DNA from: Akanthomyces muscarius
Lineage: Eukaryota; Ascomycota; Sordariomycetes; Hypocreales; Cordycipitaceae
NCBI RefSeq assembly: GCF_028009165.1
Contig: NW_026611617.1
Span: 816,001 to 880,000, forward strand
Length of the DNA: 64,000 bases
Direction: 5' to 3'
The notes beneath the pieces are model-generated. The model saw only the letters and a program-made list of their open reading frames with translations. It ran no database searches and was not told where the DNA came from. The position numbers were made by a program, and so were the translations under genes. This document shows positions 19,010 through 30,937 of this stretch, in pieces. Every line of letters begins with the position of its first letter. Position 1 is the stretch's first letter.

Positions 19010-21880
19010 TGGAAGACAGATGACGGAACGGCGAGCAGCAGCTGGTTGAGACGCTTGGGAATAGAGACAGAGATACAATCTTTGGGGCTTGAGGGAAACG
19101 TCGAAGCAGCCGTTTTTCGGACGATAAAGCTGCGATCACAGTGACGGGGCGGGCAGAGCTGCGGATAAACCTGTAGGAACATAGGGGACATAGACTGTCA
19201 TAGGGGAACGACGTTGATAAAAAACTGTGCTATCATCTGCTCGTTGACACCAGCACCGTGGTTAGCAGTTGAACATTTGACAGCAAGTGCGACTTGTTCC
19301 ATGGAAAAGGCCATCTGCATATGTGACGGCGGAAAACACAAGCCACAAGATCAAGAAAGAGAATCACACAAAGGGAGATGTTTTATAAATATTAAATTTC
19401 GGACAGTCAATGCCATTGGTGCTGATGGGCGGCATTCTTTCAATCTTTGTGTGTAATTTTGTGCTTCAGTCTGTGAGCGGGCTCTGTTACTGGACCGCGA
19501 CTTTGACGAACTGGTGGATGGTCTTGACGATTTTGCACATTCACAGTGGCTTTTTTACGTCAACAGCGCGCTCAAAAGTGGTCATTTCAGGGTCTGTTTT
19601 TATTGGCATGGGCTTGTTGTCATTTCAGCAAACATACGGGCGACGACCGTGCGAGCGGCACCTGCGCGTACAATCGAGCGTACAACAGCGGATGCAACCA
19701 TTTACTGGCCCCATGATGGTTATTTGCACGTCATATGCAAGCGTAGAATGATTCGTCTGGTGTTGCGTAAGAAACAGTAGCCACAGTGGCTGACAGCATA
19801 CTTATGCATACTTTCCTCGGGCACTTGCGGCGGGGTTTGTAGGACTCAAAGCCAATCTCGACACTAGTTAGGGGTCCAAGTCAAAACGGACGGACAACAT
19901 CCACGCGACTACGCTGTGAATCAAAACCTGGCAGGTGACACAGGGCTTTGTTGTAGGACGAGACAGGTGATGGGTATCACGGAAACGCTGAATGATGGAC
20001 TCGGGCAGGTACAGAAGTGGCGCGTGAGAGACAGCCCAGATGTGCAAGATTCGACGCTACCGAGAATGGGAGGGTCCTGGGGAAACGAGACTGGAGAACT
20101 GGAGTTTGCAGATCGCGAGGAGCCGTGCCGGTGGGACGTGACGCCAAATTGACACTTGACAAGGCGTGGGGAAGCTAGGCAAGCCAGGGTTTCACTATTA
20201 TTATCCGAGTATGGGGGCGCTGACAGGGACTTGCGTATAGAATGTCTCTGTTCTAGTCGGCGCTACTCCAAGTCCTGTCGAAAGTCGTCAGCCGTGCCGT
20301 GCTTCGTTTACAGGTAGTGTTGAAGAGTATCATGGGATCGACCGAGATGAAGTCTGAACGAATACGAACGTGCATCAGGGGCACTGCCGATGGAGGGAGG
20401 GGGGAGCCAGCCACACTTTGCTCCTGGGTTCGTCGAGGGAGATCAAGTGTGTGTCGGGTTGCAGCGGTGGCGCGTCGGCGTCGAGCCGTGATTGGACGGG
20501 TGGTGGTACGATGGGAGCTGGGTGGTGTGACTGCATGGTGGAAGTTGCATGGAATATCTGGGGAGGCGAGGTCGAGTAAACGGGCAACATGATGAGGAGA
20601 GGATGAGATTGGGCGACGGGGGAAATGAGAGATGGGATGGACAGGGCATTGTTTACTGTAATAAAAAGCGGATGATGAGCGCTGAAGATTCTTGCAAGAC
20701 CCTGACGGGAGGACCCTGAGCGGGGAAGAGTGCCTGAGTTTTAGCGGCTGCGGTCCCCTAACCGAAGAGGTCACCCGCTGTAGGTTGCGGAGCAGAGACA
20801 GCATGGCGTGAGGACATTACATGGTGCGAAGCCTAGCTTGGCTACCGTCACATTGAAAAATAAAAAATGAAAAAAATTGTAGCTACGCTTAAAGATGCCA
20901 AAAGTCAACTTGAGTAGCGGTGGAAAAAAAACTTCCAACAACGTTGCGTTCAAAACGACGCAGCTATACTCGGCTGGGCTAGGACATGCGCTGCTAATGC
21001 GGAAGCAGAAAGCGCCGCGTGAATAAGACCGGCGAGCGCCGAGGACTAATTTTTTTCCTGACAGCACAGACGCAGGGAGAGAATTGAAAAATCTACATTG
21101 GGAAACAGGGCCGCTCTGGCAAATGATGGTGCTTATGCTTGATGGCGGCGTGTCTTGGCCTACGACATGTGAGGCGGGTTTGCAGTGACATGCCCCCGGA
21201 CACCTTGTTGTACCTAGGTATTAACGTTTAACTTATTAGTTGGTAAATCCACTGTCATTCCGTGACGGTTGAGTGCCCTGATTTGGCGGGCTGCGTAGGT
21301 ACCTAGGTACGCATCCATCTGCAGCCAATGACGGCTCTCGCCAGCGCCTCCACCGTGGCTGCGCCGCCTGTCCGCCGGTGCTAATTGGGCGAAGCGTGTC
21401 AGTCAACCAAAGTAAACCAACACTAGCAACACCAAGGAGCCGGAGTCAGGCACAAACAGGGTCCGGCCACGCCCTCTCTCAATCACCATCCCACTCTCTC
21501 CAAGTTTGCCTTGCAATACCTCCGCCACACCCCATCTCATGTGCCGCGATGGATCCGCTAGCATGACGGCCCGGTGAGCTCATCAGCGCCACTGACCCCT
21601 GCGCCGCCGTGATGTGTCTCTGCAACCCGGGCCACTCCTCACATTGCCTGGGCTTTGTGCGGACCAGCACTAGTGATGCAGCTTAGACATGTGTTGGATC
21701 TATATATGAAGGCGCGACCCCCGACCCGCCGGCGCAAGTCTTGCGTTGTTTCGATCCCTTTGATGCTTTCTGCCTGAGCGCCCGCGTTTGATTCGATTCT
21801 GCCCGCCTCAGCGACAGCACTCTAATCCTACCTCTTTCCCCCGCGATCCAAGACCCGAGACAAATCACGTCGCCGACAAC
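19010..21880. other. 2.9-kb stretch without a supported gene
   Basis: Several overlapping ORFs of 60-183 codons lie on both strands (the longest 20253-20804 on minus), but their products are low-complexity, rich in Arg/Ser/Thr/His, and match no family I know. Features seen are TACCTAGGTA/TAGGTACCTAGG variants at 21210-21315 and a TATA-like CTATATATG near 21700, about 180 bp before the FAD oxidase start. Long regulatory DNA or an unrecognised non-coding transcript are both possible. Confidence 0.4.
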
Positions 21881-23412
21881 ATGGGAAACAATCCTAGCTC
21901 GCCCCTCGCGCACTGCCTAAACGACGTCTGCGCAGGCCGCGGCAACTGCGTCGCCTTCCCCAAGGAGTTCCTCTACCAGGCCAACTGGGTAAAGCCCTAC
22001 AACCTCGACATCCCCGTCAACCCGGCCGCCGTCTTCCGCCCCGACAACGCGGCCGACGTCGCCGCGGCCGTCAAGTGCGCCGGCCAGAGCAATGTCCATG
22101 TCCAGGCCAAATCCGGCGGCCATTCCTACGCGTGAGCCACCATCTCTGGCAGAAATCAAACCGCGGTGGAAGAAAGACTAACAGATGCCGCAGCAACTTT
22201 GGACTCGGCGGTGGCGATGGAGGTCTTATGATTGACCTCCAGCACCTCAACAACTTTTCCATGAACACCGACAACTGGCAGGCCACCTTTGGCTCCGGCT
22301 TTCTCCTCGGCGACCTCGACAAGCAGCTCCATGCCAACGGCAAGCGCGCCATGGCCCACGGAACCTGTCCCGGCGTCGGCATCGGCGGCCACGCCACCAT
22401 TGTACGTCCATACTGACTGCCTTTTTTTACGCCTGTCTGACTGAACCTCTAGGGCGGCATCGGCCCCTCGTCGCGCATGTGGGGGACCGCCCTCGACCAC
22501 GTCCTCGAAGTCGAAGTCGTCACCGCCGACGGCAAGATCCAGCGCGCATCCAAGACGCAAAACGCCGACCTCTTCTGGGGCCTGCAGGGCGCCGGCGCCA
22601 GCTTCGGCATCATCACCGAGTTTGTCGTGCGCACCGAGCCGGAACCCGGCAGCGTCGTCGAGTACACATACAGCCTGAGCTTCGGCAAGCAGGCCGACAT
22701 GGCGCCCGTGTACAAAAAGTGGCAGGACCTCGTGGGCGACCCCAACCTCGACCGCCGCTTCACCTCGCTCTTCATCGCCGAGCCGCTGGGCGTGCTCATC
22801 ACGGGCACCTTTTACGGCACCCTCGACGAGTACAAGGCCTCGGGCATTCCCGACAAGCTGCCCGCGTCGCCGGCCAATATTACGGTTATGGACTGGCTGG
22901 GCAGTCTGGCGCACATTGCGGAAAAGACGGGCCTGTACCTCTCCAACGTGTCGACCAAGTTTGTCAGCCGCTCGCTGGCGCTGCGCGAGGAGGACCTACT
23001 GAGCGAGCAGTCTATCGACAATCTTTTCAACTACATGGGGAGCGCCGATGCTGACACGCCCCTGTGGTTTGTCATTTTCGACAACGAGGGCGGCGCGATC
23101 GCGGATGTGCCCGACAACTCGACGGCCTACCCGCATCGCGACAAGATTATCCTCTACCAGTCCTACTCGGTCGGCCTCTTGGGCGTGTCGGACAAGATGG
23201 TTAATTTTGTCGATGGCATCCAGGACCTGGTGCAAAAGGGCGCGCCCAATGCGCACACCACCTATGCGGGCTACATCAATGCAAACTTGGATCGCAACGC
23301 TGCGCAAAAGTTTTACTGGGGCGAGAAGCTACCCCAGCTGCAGCAGCTCAAGAAGAAGTTTGACCCGACCAGTCTGTTCCGCAACCCGCAGAGCATTGAT
23401 CCCGCCGAGTAG
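21881..23412 (+). CDS. Berberine-bridge-type FAD oxidoreductase with bicovalent flavin motif
   Basis: A vanillyl-alcohol-oxidase-superfamily enzyme that oxidises sugars or secondary metabolites with O2. Exons are 21881-22131, 22194-22401 and 22453-23412; introns of 62 and 51 nt. The product is 472 aa. H81 in KSGGHSYA and C142 in HGTCPGVGIGGH match the two residues that carry 8-alpha-histidyl and 6-S-cysteinyl FAD in glucooligosaccharide-oxidase-like proteins. GIITEFVVRTEPEP and the C-terminal BBE segment (FDPTSLFRNPQSI) are present. Most relatives are secreted, but this start (MGNNPSS) has no signal peptide and no upstream exon encoding one is evident, so a cytosolic form or an N-myristoylated start (MGNNPS) is possible. 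The substrate is not predictable. Confidence 0.9.
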
Positions 23413-24080
23413 ACACATGGTACTGGTGCTGCTTAGGTTGTTGCTGCTAATGAGATGATGTCATGACGGAATGAGTAGTGATGGATTCCTAGAGTATTCA
23501 CACGTGACACGCGTTGTGTATCGTAGCTAAAACATGTACATATAGTACCAATAAAGGCCCGCTGTACAAGATTTCCGTTGTAAATACGTTGTTGTTCCTG
23601 GTGCGTACAGCAGCCTGGTAGTCGCCCACCACCAATGGTCGATGACTACGCCGCTTCCTAAATCATCATCTAGTCTCCCAAAGCATCAACGCATCATCCA
23701 CAGCCACTCTCCATCCCGGACGTGATTATTTCCCACTCGACACGACGCCCGTCAGCACGTTCTCCTAGACTAGCACTAAAATACACAGCCCTAGCTCCTG
23801 CGAAGCGTCCACTACCAATCATCAGTCGGACGGACACCGAGTGGGCCCCCGTCTCGGTCCCGAGCGGACGTCTTACCGGCCCCCATATTTTTTTCTCAGC
23901 CTTATAAGGAACACATCTCCAGAGACGCGCTTGAAAGCTGACGAAGGTGCATGCGTCACCTGCGGAATCGGTTTATTCGCAGTCCCCGAGAGCACTTTTT
24001 CACAACTTCAAAGATATCCCAGGCTGCCATTTTTTGTATGCTTCTCCTGCTATAAATACCGCACGTCGGCGCCATTCACA
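23413..24080. other. Intergenic region
   Basis: Between two co-oriented flavoenzyme genes. The AATAAA at 23551-23556 is a plausible polyadenylation signal of the oxidase. The downstream end holds a strong TATA box. Confidence 0.5.
24051..24058 (+). promoter_or_regulatory. TATA box of the TetX-like monooxygenase
   Basis: CTATAAATACC lies only 30 bp upstream of the first in-frame ATG (24081). Initiation at the usual 30-60 bp downstream would place transcript starts at or beyond that ATG, which bears on which Met is used. Confidence 0.5.
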
Positions 24081-25442
24081 ATGGCACACATCATGACTCT
24101 ACGAATGCCAAGAGCAGCACTCCGATCTCTGGCTCCACACATCTCGTCACGACGACTCTCATCATCCGCCATGTCATCTTCCACGCCGCGCATCGCCATT
24201 GTTGGCGGTGGCCCCGCGGGGCTCACCCTCGGCGCGCTGCTGCACGCGCGCCGCATCCCCTTTACCGTGTACGAGCTCCGTGGTCGGCCCACGGCGCACG
24301 AGTGGGCACAGCCGTCGGGCATGTTGGACCTGCACGAGCACGACGGCCTGCGCGCCGTCCGCGCGTGCGGGCTCTACGACGCGTTCCTCCCGCTGACGGG
24401 CGAGTGCTCGGAGCAGTTTGTCATTGCGGACAGCGACGGCGCGCCGACGGCGGGCATGGGCGGGCAGCACCAGGAGGAGGAGCCCGCGGCGAAGAAGCGC
24501 AAGGACGAGGAGGGCGCGCGGCCGGAGATTTCGCGCAACAACCTCACGAAGCTGCTGCTGAGCAAGGTGCCCGAGGAGAGCGTCCGCTGGGGCGCCAAGC
24601 TGCAGACGGTGGCGTGGCGGGACGGCACGACGACGCTCGAGTTTGGGAGTGGCGAAAAGGGCGAGTTTGACCTCGTGGTGGGCGCGGACGGCGCGTGGTC
24701 GCGCGTGCGCACGCTGCTGACGCCGGTGCGGCCGCGCTACGGCAACTCGCAGATTGTGACGGCGACGATCCGCGGCGTCACGACGAAATACCCGCACCTC
24801 GCGGCGCTCGTCGGCTCCGGGTCGTACATGGCGCTTGGATACCGCCACGCCGTCGTCTCGCAGCGCGGGCCGCTCGACTCGGCGCGCATCTACCTCTGGC
24901 TGACGACGACGGACGAGAAGCTCGGCGTCACGGCGGGCCTAGCCGGCAAGCCCCCAACGGCCGCGATCGCCAAGCTGCTCGACAACGACAAGTATCTGGG
25001 CAAGTTTGGGCCGGTGGTCAAGGAGCTGGCAGAGACGGCGCTGAGGGAGGAGGAAAAGGAGACTGGCGGCGCGGGGCTGGACATTAGGGGGTTGTACGCC
25101 CTGCCGTATGGGCTGCGGTGGGAGGGGAAAAAGGGCGTCGCGGTCGTGGGGGATGCGGCGCACGTGATGCTGCCGAACGGGGAGGGCGTGAACCAGGCCA
25201 TACTGGACGCGACGCTGCTGGCGGAGCATATTGTGCAGGCGTGGGACGAGGACAAGGGGCCAGGGTTTGGGGATGTGCTGAAGCCGTTGGTCGATGGGTT
25301 CGAGAGGGACATGGCGCAGAGGGCGGTGAAAGTGGGCGAGGAGACGGAGCAGCTGCTGGGGATGATGCTGGGGGAGGACGCGGGCGATAAAATGGGCAAG
25401 TTCTTTGAGGGACACGAGGAGGAGGAAAAGAAAAATGAATAG
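24081..25442 (+). CDS. FAD-dependent monooxygenase, TetX-like
   Basis: A class A aromatic/polycyclic hydroxylase using NAD(P)H and FAD. From ATG 24081 the product is 453 aa with no intron. FAD motifs: GGGPAGLTLG (42-51), DG motif VGADGAWSRVR, and GD motif VVGDAAHVMLPNGEGVNQAI. PSGMLDLHEHDGLRAV is characteristic of the TetX branch. The first 30 residues (MTLRMPRAALRSLAPH, SSRRLSSSA) look like a mitochondrial presequence, with Arg, Ser and no acids. A second start at 24171 (MSSSTPRIAIVGGG) would give a 423-aa cytosolic enzyme. An insertion at about 130-150 is Lys/Glu-rich. Degradation or hydroxylation of an aromatic compound is the general expectation; tetracycline inactivation should not be assumed. 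Confidence 0.88.
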   Translation: MAHIMTLRMPRAALRSLAPHISSRRLSSSAMSSSTPRIAIVGGGPAGLTLGALLHARRIPFTVYELRGRPTAHEWAQPSGMLDLHEHDGLRAVRACGLYDAFLPLTGECSEQFVIADSDGAPTAGMGGQHQEEEPAAKKRKDEEGARPEISRNNLTKLLLSKVPEESVRWGAKLQTVAWRDGTTTLEFGSGEKGEFDLVVGADGAWSRVRTLLTPVRPRYGNSQIVTATIRGVTTKYPHLAALVGSGSYMALGYRHAVVSQRGPLDSARIYLWLTTTDEKLGVTAGLAGKPPTAAIAKLLDNDKYLGKFGPVVKELAETALREEEKETGGAGLDIRGLYALPYGLRWEGKKGVAVVGDAAHVMLPNGEGVNQAILDATLLAEHIVQAWDEDKGPGFGDVLKPLVDGFERDMAQRAVKVGEETEQLLGMMLGEDAGDKMGKFFEGHEEEEKKNE

Positions 25443-26083
25443 TGAATGAGATGCCTGGGCAGGTGGCAATGACGGGATAGGTTTCCGCTCAGTATATAGA
25501 TGTGCGAGTATCGCACCAGTGTACAATATATAATAGATCCAATACATAAAGAAGTGAGTCATGTCGATAGAACATTGTACAGATTTGAAAGATGGCCGTA
25601 ATGTGAGCATTTCCGCAATGGGTGACCGCTCATCTCTATCTAGCAGACATCTCTTTCCACAACCCACTTGCGGTCGTGGGGCCTTTGCTTGGCCGTCCGT
25701 ACTGACAGCCGATCGTGGACTGCCATGGCCAGTGGTGTTGCGCCGATCCCCGGCAAGTGAAAGTGGCAGATGAAGCGCTGTGAGCGTATTTGGGGCAAGG
25801 TCAGTATATAGGCCACATGTGAACCTAGAATTGGATTCAAGTGGACAGGGAAGAGTGGGCTATGAACAGGGCAGGATGCTCACGTTGGGAAGCAGGTGAC
25901 AATAGTTTCAGTCAGGGCTCGCAGAAAGTCATCAGCGACTGTATAAAGGTTCTGTGAGAGGTCTTTAAAGCAGCCTGTGTTTTATTGAAGGATGAAAAAG
26001 AAAACATTGATTGCTTGGTTAGGAAGTATTGTAGTAGTAGTAGTAGTAGTATGTCTTGTGTGGCGTGAATCTCGTTTGCTATT
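25443..26083. other. Convergent intergenic region
   Basis: The 3' flanks of the monooxygenase and of the minus-strand membrane-protein gene. It holds a (GTA)n microsatellite at 26031-26052. No gene recognised. Confidence 0.5.
26031..26052. repeat. (GTA)n microsatellite
   Basis: Seven consecutive GTA units just 3' of the minus-strand gene ending at 26084. Confidence 0.85.
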
Positions 26084-28526
26084 TTACGCTAGACCAGAGA
26101 GCAGCAGTTCCGTATCGTTCTGTGCTATCTCTCTCCCTATCGCCAGTATTACTGCTCCTCCCTGGTTGTCCAAATTAACGACCGAGCGGCCAGTACCACG
26201 TCGGGCCTCGATGTGCTTGATGGGGGATCCCCACTGTCTGAGAATTGTTATCTCATCTGCGATAAAACTCACTCGCCCGCTTTCCGTGCCCTGCCAGTTG
26301 ATGAGGCCTGTCCAGCTGTCCGGGTACGTGACGAGCAGGTCACCACCGTTTGATGTATGTCGTGTCTCGAAATTGCCCCACTGCTCCTTTTGTATGACGG
26401 CTTCTTTGTTGGAATTAGGCCGCTCTGGATAAAGTAGGTTGGTAGAAAGGATGGGCTTTGTGATTATCGGCAAATTCGCCAAGAAACCCCTGTGGCTCCA
26501 TGAAGATGTCCTCTCGGCCAGAACACCTTCTTCAGACCTTGTCTGAATGAGATTGTCATTCTGTAGGAATTTAATGGCATCAGTCCATATTGGCTCTCGA
26601 ACACGTATTTGGGCATCGCCGGTTTCTGACATTGTGTTGAGCATCGGAAAACGGGTCCATGTTCGAGTCTCAAAGCCGAGAATGGGCTGCAAGTCGAGTT
26701 CTGTGTTTCCAGAGACCGTCTCGATTTCAGTACGCGAGCCTATAGCCAGCTGAGCAGTAATGTTGCCAGCTCTCGTCTGTATTACGGAAGCATAGTCCCT
26801 TAGGGGAAATCTGCCGTCTCTTCCGCCAGACCTGTCCCTCTGTGGTGGCTCTGCAGCCAGATTGACGCTGCCTTTGCGTGAGGTCGCCACTAATTCTGCC
26901 GATGAGTCGTGCAACAAGTCCAGCAGCTTGAGCCCAACCTGCGCACTGACGTCGCCAGATCCCGACGCTAGTGTGAGGCGATTGTACAATGGGAACCAAC
27001 CTTGCACACTACCCATTCCTGAGACCATGAGACAATTTGGCGACTGCAGCCTGTACGGCGCTATCGGTCTTTCGCCCACAGTCATGATGTGGGGGGCAAC
27101 TATATTGCCATCATCCGATACAGCAACAAAGTCATCAGTGGTAGAGACATTGAGGCCACCTGTAAGTACCACATTAAAATGCTCTGATACGAGTGCCGAA
27201 GATTTGTAGGTGCTACCCGCAGGCAGCCACAAAGTAATGCGTCCCTGGTAGCACGGCGAGCTGCCATCGTCTGGCCAGTCCAAAAGAGATGGGGGCCCTG
27301 TAAGGTAATATGTTTGAGTGAGGTGTCCAGAATTGATATTCAGACGAGGTCGGATGCTTGGATCGTTGGAGAACCCATCGAAAGACACCGCTGGGCTCTC
27401 CAAGCCACGAGAGCTGCGGACAACAATGTCGCCAAAAACCTTGACATCTTTTGCTGCGGTGGTTTTCGAGTCGTTGCTCCAGGCTTCCTCGACGATGTTG
27501 ATGACACTTTCTCTACCGAGAGGAGGAATAGGATATGCTGCTTCACCGATTCTGTACGGCGTATCCCTGCACTTCCAGACTTCGGGAGGCTCCCAAACCA
27601 AGGGCGACTCAGCGTCAGGCTCACTGATGGGTTCTGCATCTACTGCTTCATTCTATACATATGAGTTAGTAATGTCATAGTGAGAAACGCCATCTGACAG
27701 TGCCAAATACCTTGAAAGCCGAGGGTAAAAGTATTATCCCAGCTGTAACTAGAGACGAGAAAACCGCAGTGATGAGTATGATCATGCAGAAGTAGACCCT
27801 GGACATTTTTTTCGACAGCAAGGACTTATTTGTAGTTTCAGTTGAACCGATTTCCAGAGTATCATCAGTTGAAGCTCTCCGAGATGGCAGAAGTGGCTCG
27901 CTTTCATTACGGGCCGATGGTCTGTCCTCGGTTGAGGTCAAAGACAGAATTTCAGGCTCCACAGTTCCATAGTTGAGAGATCGCGTAGAACTGTATGCAG
28001 GTGGCGCATCGATTGGCTGTATTGGACGCATGGGCCCAGACTGATTATACCTAGTTGCTGCCACGGGTGGTGAGGCGTGCAGCGGCGCTTGACGATGGCG
28101 CCCAAGAGGAGCATCCAAGTTGGGATCAGAGTCGGACACATCAAAGCCCTCTGCCGTGTCCCTATGAGAGTTTTGTACTGCACTAAAATGCGCAGCGTCC
28201 TGCGGGCGATGACTTGATTGCGCCACGCTTTCTGCAAGAGGATCCTCCGAAATGGACGCATCTTGCTGAACATTTTGCAGTGCTTCTGTTTCCTTTGCAC
28301 TGCTTGGCTCAGACAATGTTGGATCTGCTACGAGGACATCGGGTATCTGTGGCACTGCATGAGAAGGGGCTCGCGATCCACTTGAGCCGTCGGCTGCTGA
28401 CGGCAGGCCTCCATCGACACTGGGCTGAAAGTAACCGTCCGTCGGTGAGAAGGCTTCACTTTCCTCGGCCGGGACATCCTGCACTGAATCATCCGCGTAT
28501 AGATCCTGGTCTGGATGAGTCGCCAT
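26084..28526 (-). CDS. Single-pass membrane protein with large extracytoplasmic beta-rich domain (unknown function)
   Basis: Exons 27711-28526 and 26084-27652; the 58-nt intron has TTACTAAC branch and TATAG acceptor. The product is 794 aa from ATG 28526; an ATG 42 codons upstream is possible. Residues 1-240 are disordered, rich in Ser, Asp, Glu and Pro, with a PPAYSS motif (PxY-like). One membrane helix spans about 246-268 (VYFCMIILITAVFSSLVTAG). The following ~500 residues alternate hydrophobic strands with Gly/Asn/Thr, with phrases such as GDIVVRSSRG, SGSGDVSAQVGL, TRAGNITAQLAIGS and TVSGNTELDLQ that recur like a beta-helix or DUF4097-type adhesin repeat. A type II topology with a wall-facing C-terminus is inferred. 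No enzymatic motif seen. Confidence 0.8.
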
Positions 28527-29057
28527 AGTTAACCAGCCGCGATATCTGAGGCGTGGGGAACGTTTCTGTGTCTGAATGGGACGGTTGGAAAGAATGGACA
28601 AGAGGGGTTCTCGACAGCACAGACGAGGCAAGTTCAGGCAGGCGCGGGCCAACAGGTCCGAAGACTTAATGTGACTAGGCCCGATTCGGAGACAAAAAAG
28701 AAGGCTGCGCAGGTCACCAAGTATCCCACTCGTGCCAGTACGGCTAATTAGATTAGTGCACTAACGCGGAGTGGATGATGGATCCTTTAGAACTTCTGAC
28801 TGCTAGTTATAGTGAGGATGGGGTCATGAATGAACAGGTCCTAGTCCACCAAGCCAATATTGAAAATACGCTGTATAACTACTCATACAGTCGCAAATTG
28901 CTGTCTTGAATGTTTACGGTTGTTTGTGCTGGGGCTACATCACAACGTAGTTGATGAAGCTGGCAAACAATAAGAACCGCAGTCTCGCTGGCGCATAGGC
29001 AAAAATCCTTGAACTTGCCCGTCAAAGTCTAGTGAACCAAAGCCCCTGCAGCCGCGT
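28527..29057. other. Intergenic region
   Basis: The promoter side of the membrane-protein gene and the 3' flank of the ThDP enzyme. No additional feature recognised. Confidence 0.5.
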
Positions 29058-30937
29058 CTAGCAACCCGGCACAACCGCACAGTCTAGCACCGCCGACTTG
29101 CCCGCCTTGACAAAGTCAATAGCCTCGCGTAGCACACCCGGCAGGTCCTTAGCCTCGCTCACCTTTCCTGCGAAAATATCACCGCACCCCGCGGCTTTGG
29201 CAATCCCCGCGTAGTCGGGCGTCGGGTTGAACGCAATATTAATCTCGTCATTCGATGCCGTCTGCGCCAGTCCTTCCGGATGCACCAGGTCGTACGAGGC
29301 GCGTGGTGCATTCCAGCCTGATACAAGTTAGTTACACCCGTCCTCACACACACATCACGGTCCGAGACGTTTTTACGCACCCTTGTTGTTGAGCACAATG
29401 GTCAGGATGGGGATGCTGTAGCGCTTGGATATCCAGTACACGCTGCTGGGCACGGAAAACATGTACGTGCCGTCGCCGACAATCTGCACGACAAACTTGC
29501 CCTGGCCGCCATGCTCGGCGTCGGTGGCAAGCTTGATGCCGAGCGCGCCGCCGCCGGACCAGCCGAGGCCGCCGCCGCCGCAGTTGAACCAGGAGCCGGG
29601 CAGCGCGGCCTGGATGTTGTCGTGCACAAAGGGCGTGTTGGTAACGGCCTCGATGGCCCAAATGGTGTCTTTGGGACACAGCGCTCTGAGCTGGCTGCAC
29701 AGATGGCCGGCCCCAAACGTGCCGCTGTCCAAAGGCTTGGCGGCCTGTGCTATTCTGGCCAGTCGTGCCTCGTACTCTTGCCTCACTCGTTCCTGGTGTT
29801 GCATGATATCTCGGGATTGGAGACGGGGCTTCGTCGAGTCACTCTGCAACTTGTTGACAATCTGCAAGACGGCCTGGACTGCATCGGCACGATATCTGGC
29901 CTGTGCCTTGATGTAGGCCACGGGCATCATCTGCTTCAGGGGATCAACATCAATGTGAAAAACGACAGCATCGTCTTTCGGCTTGCAGCGGGTAGGAATC
30001 CACGGCACATCGCAATTGATGACCAGAATTACATCGGCCTTTTCGATGCACTCCTCCACACCAAAACGCATGCCCATCCAGCCCGGGTTTGTCGCTGGAA
30101 AGCACATGTCGCTGCCGCCGGTGTCGAGGACCTGAAGATTCCCTAGCACGCTGGCGAGCTTCTCCAAAGCACCTGGAAACTCGCGGTTGCGGCCGCCGTA
30201 GCCTGTAATGACCAGAGGCCGTTGCGCGCCCACCAGCGCATTCGCAATGTCCACCACCGCCTGGTCCCGCAGCCCGCCCAGCTCGACCGGTAGCCAGTCG
30301 CTCTGCCGCAGCGTGTACGGCGCAATCTCGGCCTCCATTATCTCGCGCGCGCCGCACAGGTACGCCGGCCCCTGCGGATCCGACACGGCAAACTGCAGCG
30401 CGCGGTTGACGAGCTGCTTGACGTTGGCGCCTGTCCTGATCTCGCCGGCGTAGCGGCAGTACTGCGCGACAATGGCCTTTTGGTCCGGCACGTCCTGCAT
30501 CCAGTGGATGTACTCGGTGCGGCTGCCGCGGTGCTCGCCGTCGAGGGTAAAGGGCGAGAGGCCGGCAAAGACGAAGACGGGCGCGCGGCCGGACGAGGCG
30601 TTGTGGACGGCGGCGGCAAGGGCCTGCGTGCCGACGTCGACGTGGACAATGACGCACTGCGGCTTGCCGGAGAGACGGGCGTAGCCGTCGGCCATGGACA
30701 TGGCGACCATCTAGGTTGAGGTGGTGTGAGAGAAGCAGGATGTGGAGAAGGTGGGAAGGGAAAAGGACGTACTTCGTTAGGACAGGTGATTATGCGAGGG
30801 AATTTGTCTCTGTTTTCGCGTTGGCCTTTGACCATGGCCTCGATGAAGCTGGGGTGGTCGGAGCCCAGATTGACAAAGCAGTGAGTAACGCCGGCATCCC
30901 AGATGGCCTCGAAAAAGGCGCTCGACGCTGTGTACAT
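29058..30937 (-). CDS. Thiamine-diphosphate enzyme of the acetolactate synthase/benzaldehyde lyase superfamily
   Basis: A ThDP- and Mg-dependent carboligase or decarboxylase. Exons 30773-30937, 29381-30710 and 29058-29317; introns of 62 and 63 nt with canonical signals. The product is 584 aa. The catalytic Glu is E55 in TCPNE, the last codon of exon 1, followed by MVAMSMADGYARLSG. The middle domain contains INCDVPWIPTR and FHIDVDPLK. The ThDP-binding domain has VGDGTYMF through NNKGWNAPR, spliced at NNKG|W. No transit peptide is visible, so it is not the mitochondrial branched-chain biosynthetic Ilv2; it belongs with the IlvB-like enzymes of unknown substrate common in fungi. Substrate and product are open. 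Confidence 0.9.

Noticed and set aside
19410..19780. Overlapping plus-strand ORFs with hydrophobic stretches
   Set aside because: Hydrophobic runs are short and frames overlap each other; no conserved motif or start/splice support.
20253..20804. 183-codon minus-strand ORF
   Set aside because: Product is low-complexity (Arg/Ser/Thr/His/Pro-rich) with no recognisable domain or paralogue, and overlapping ORFs of similar quality occur on the other strand.
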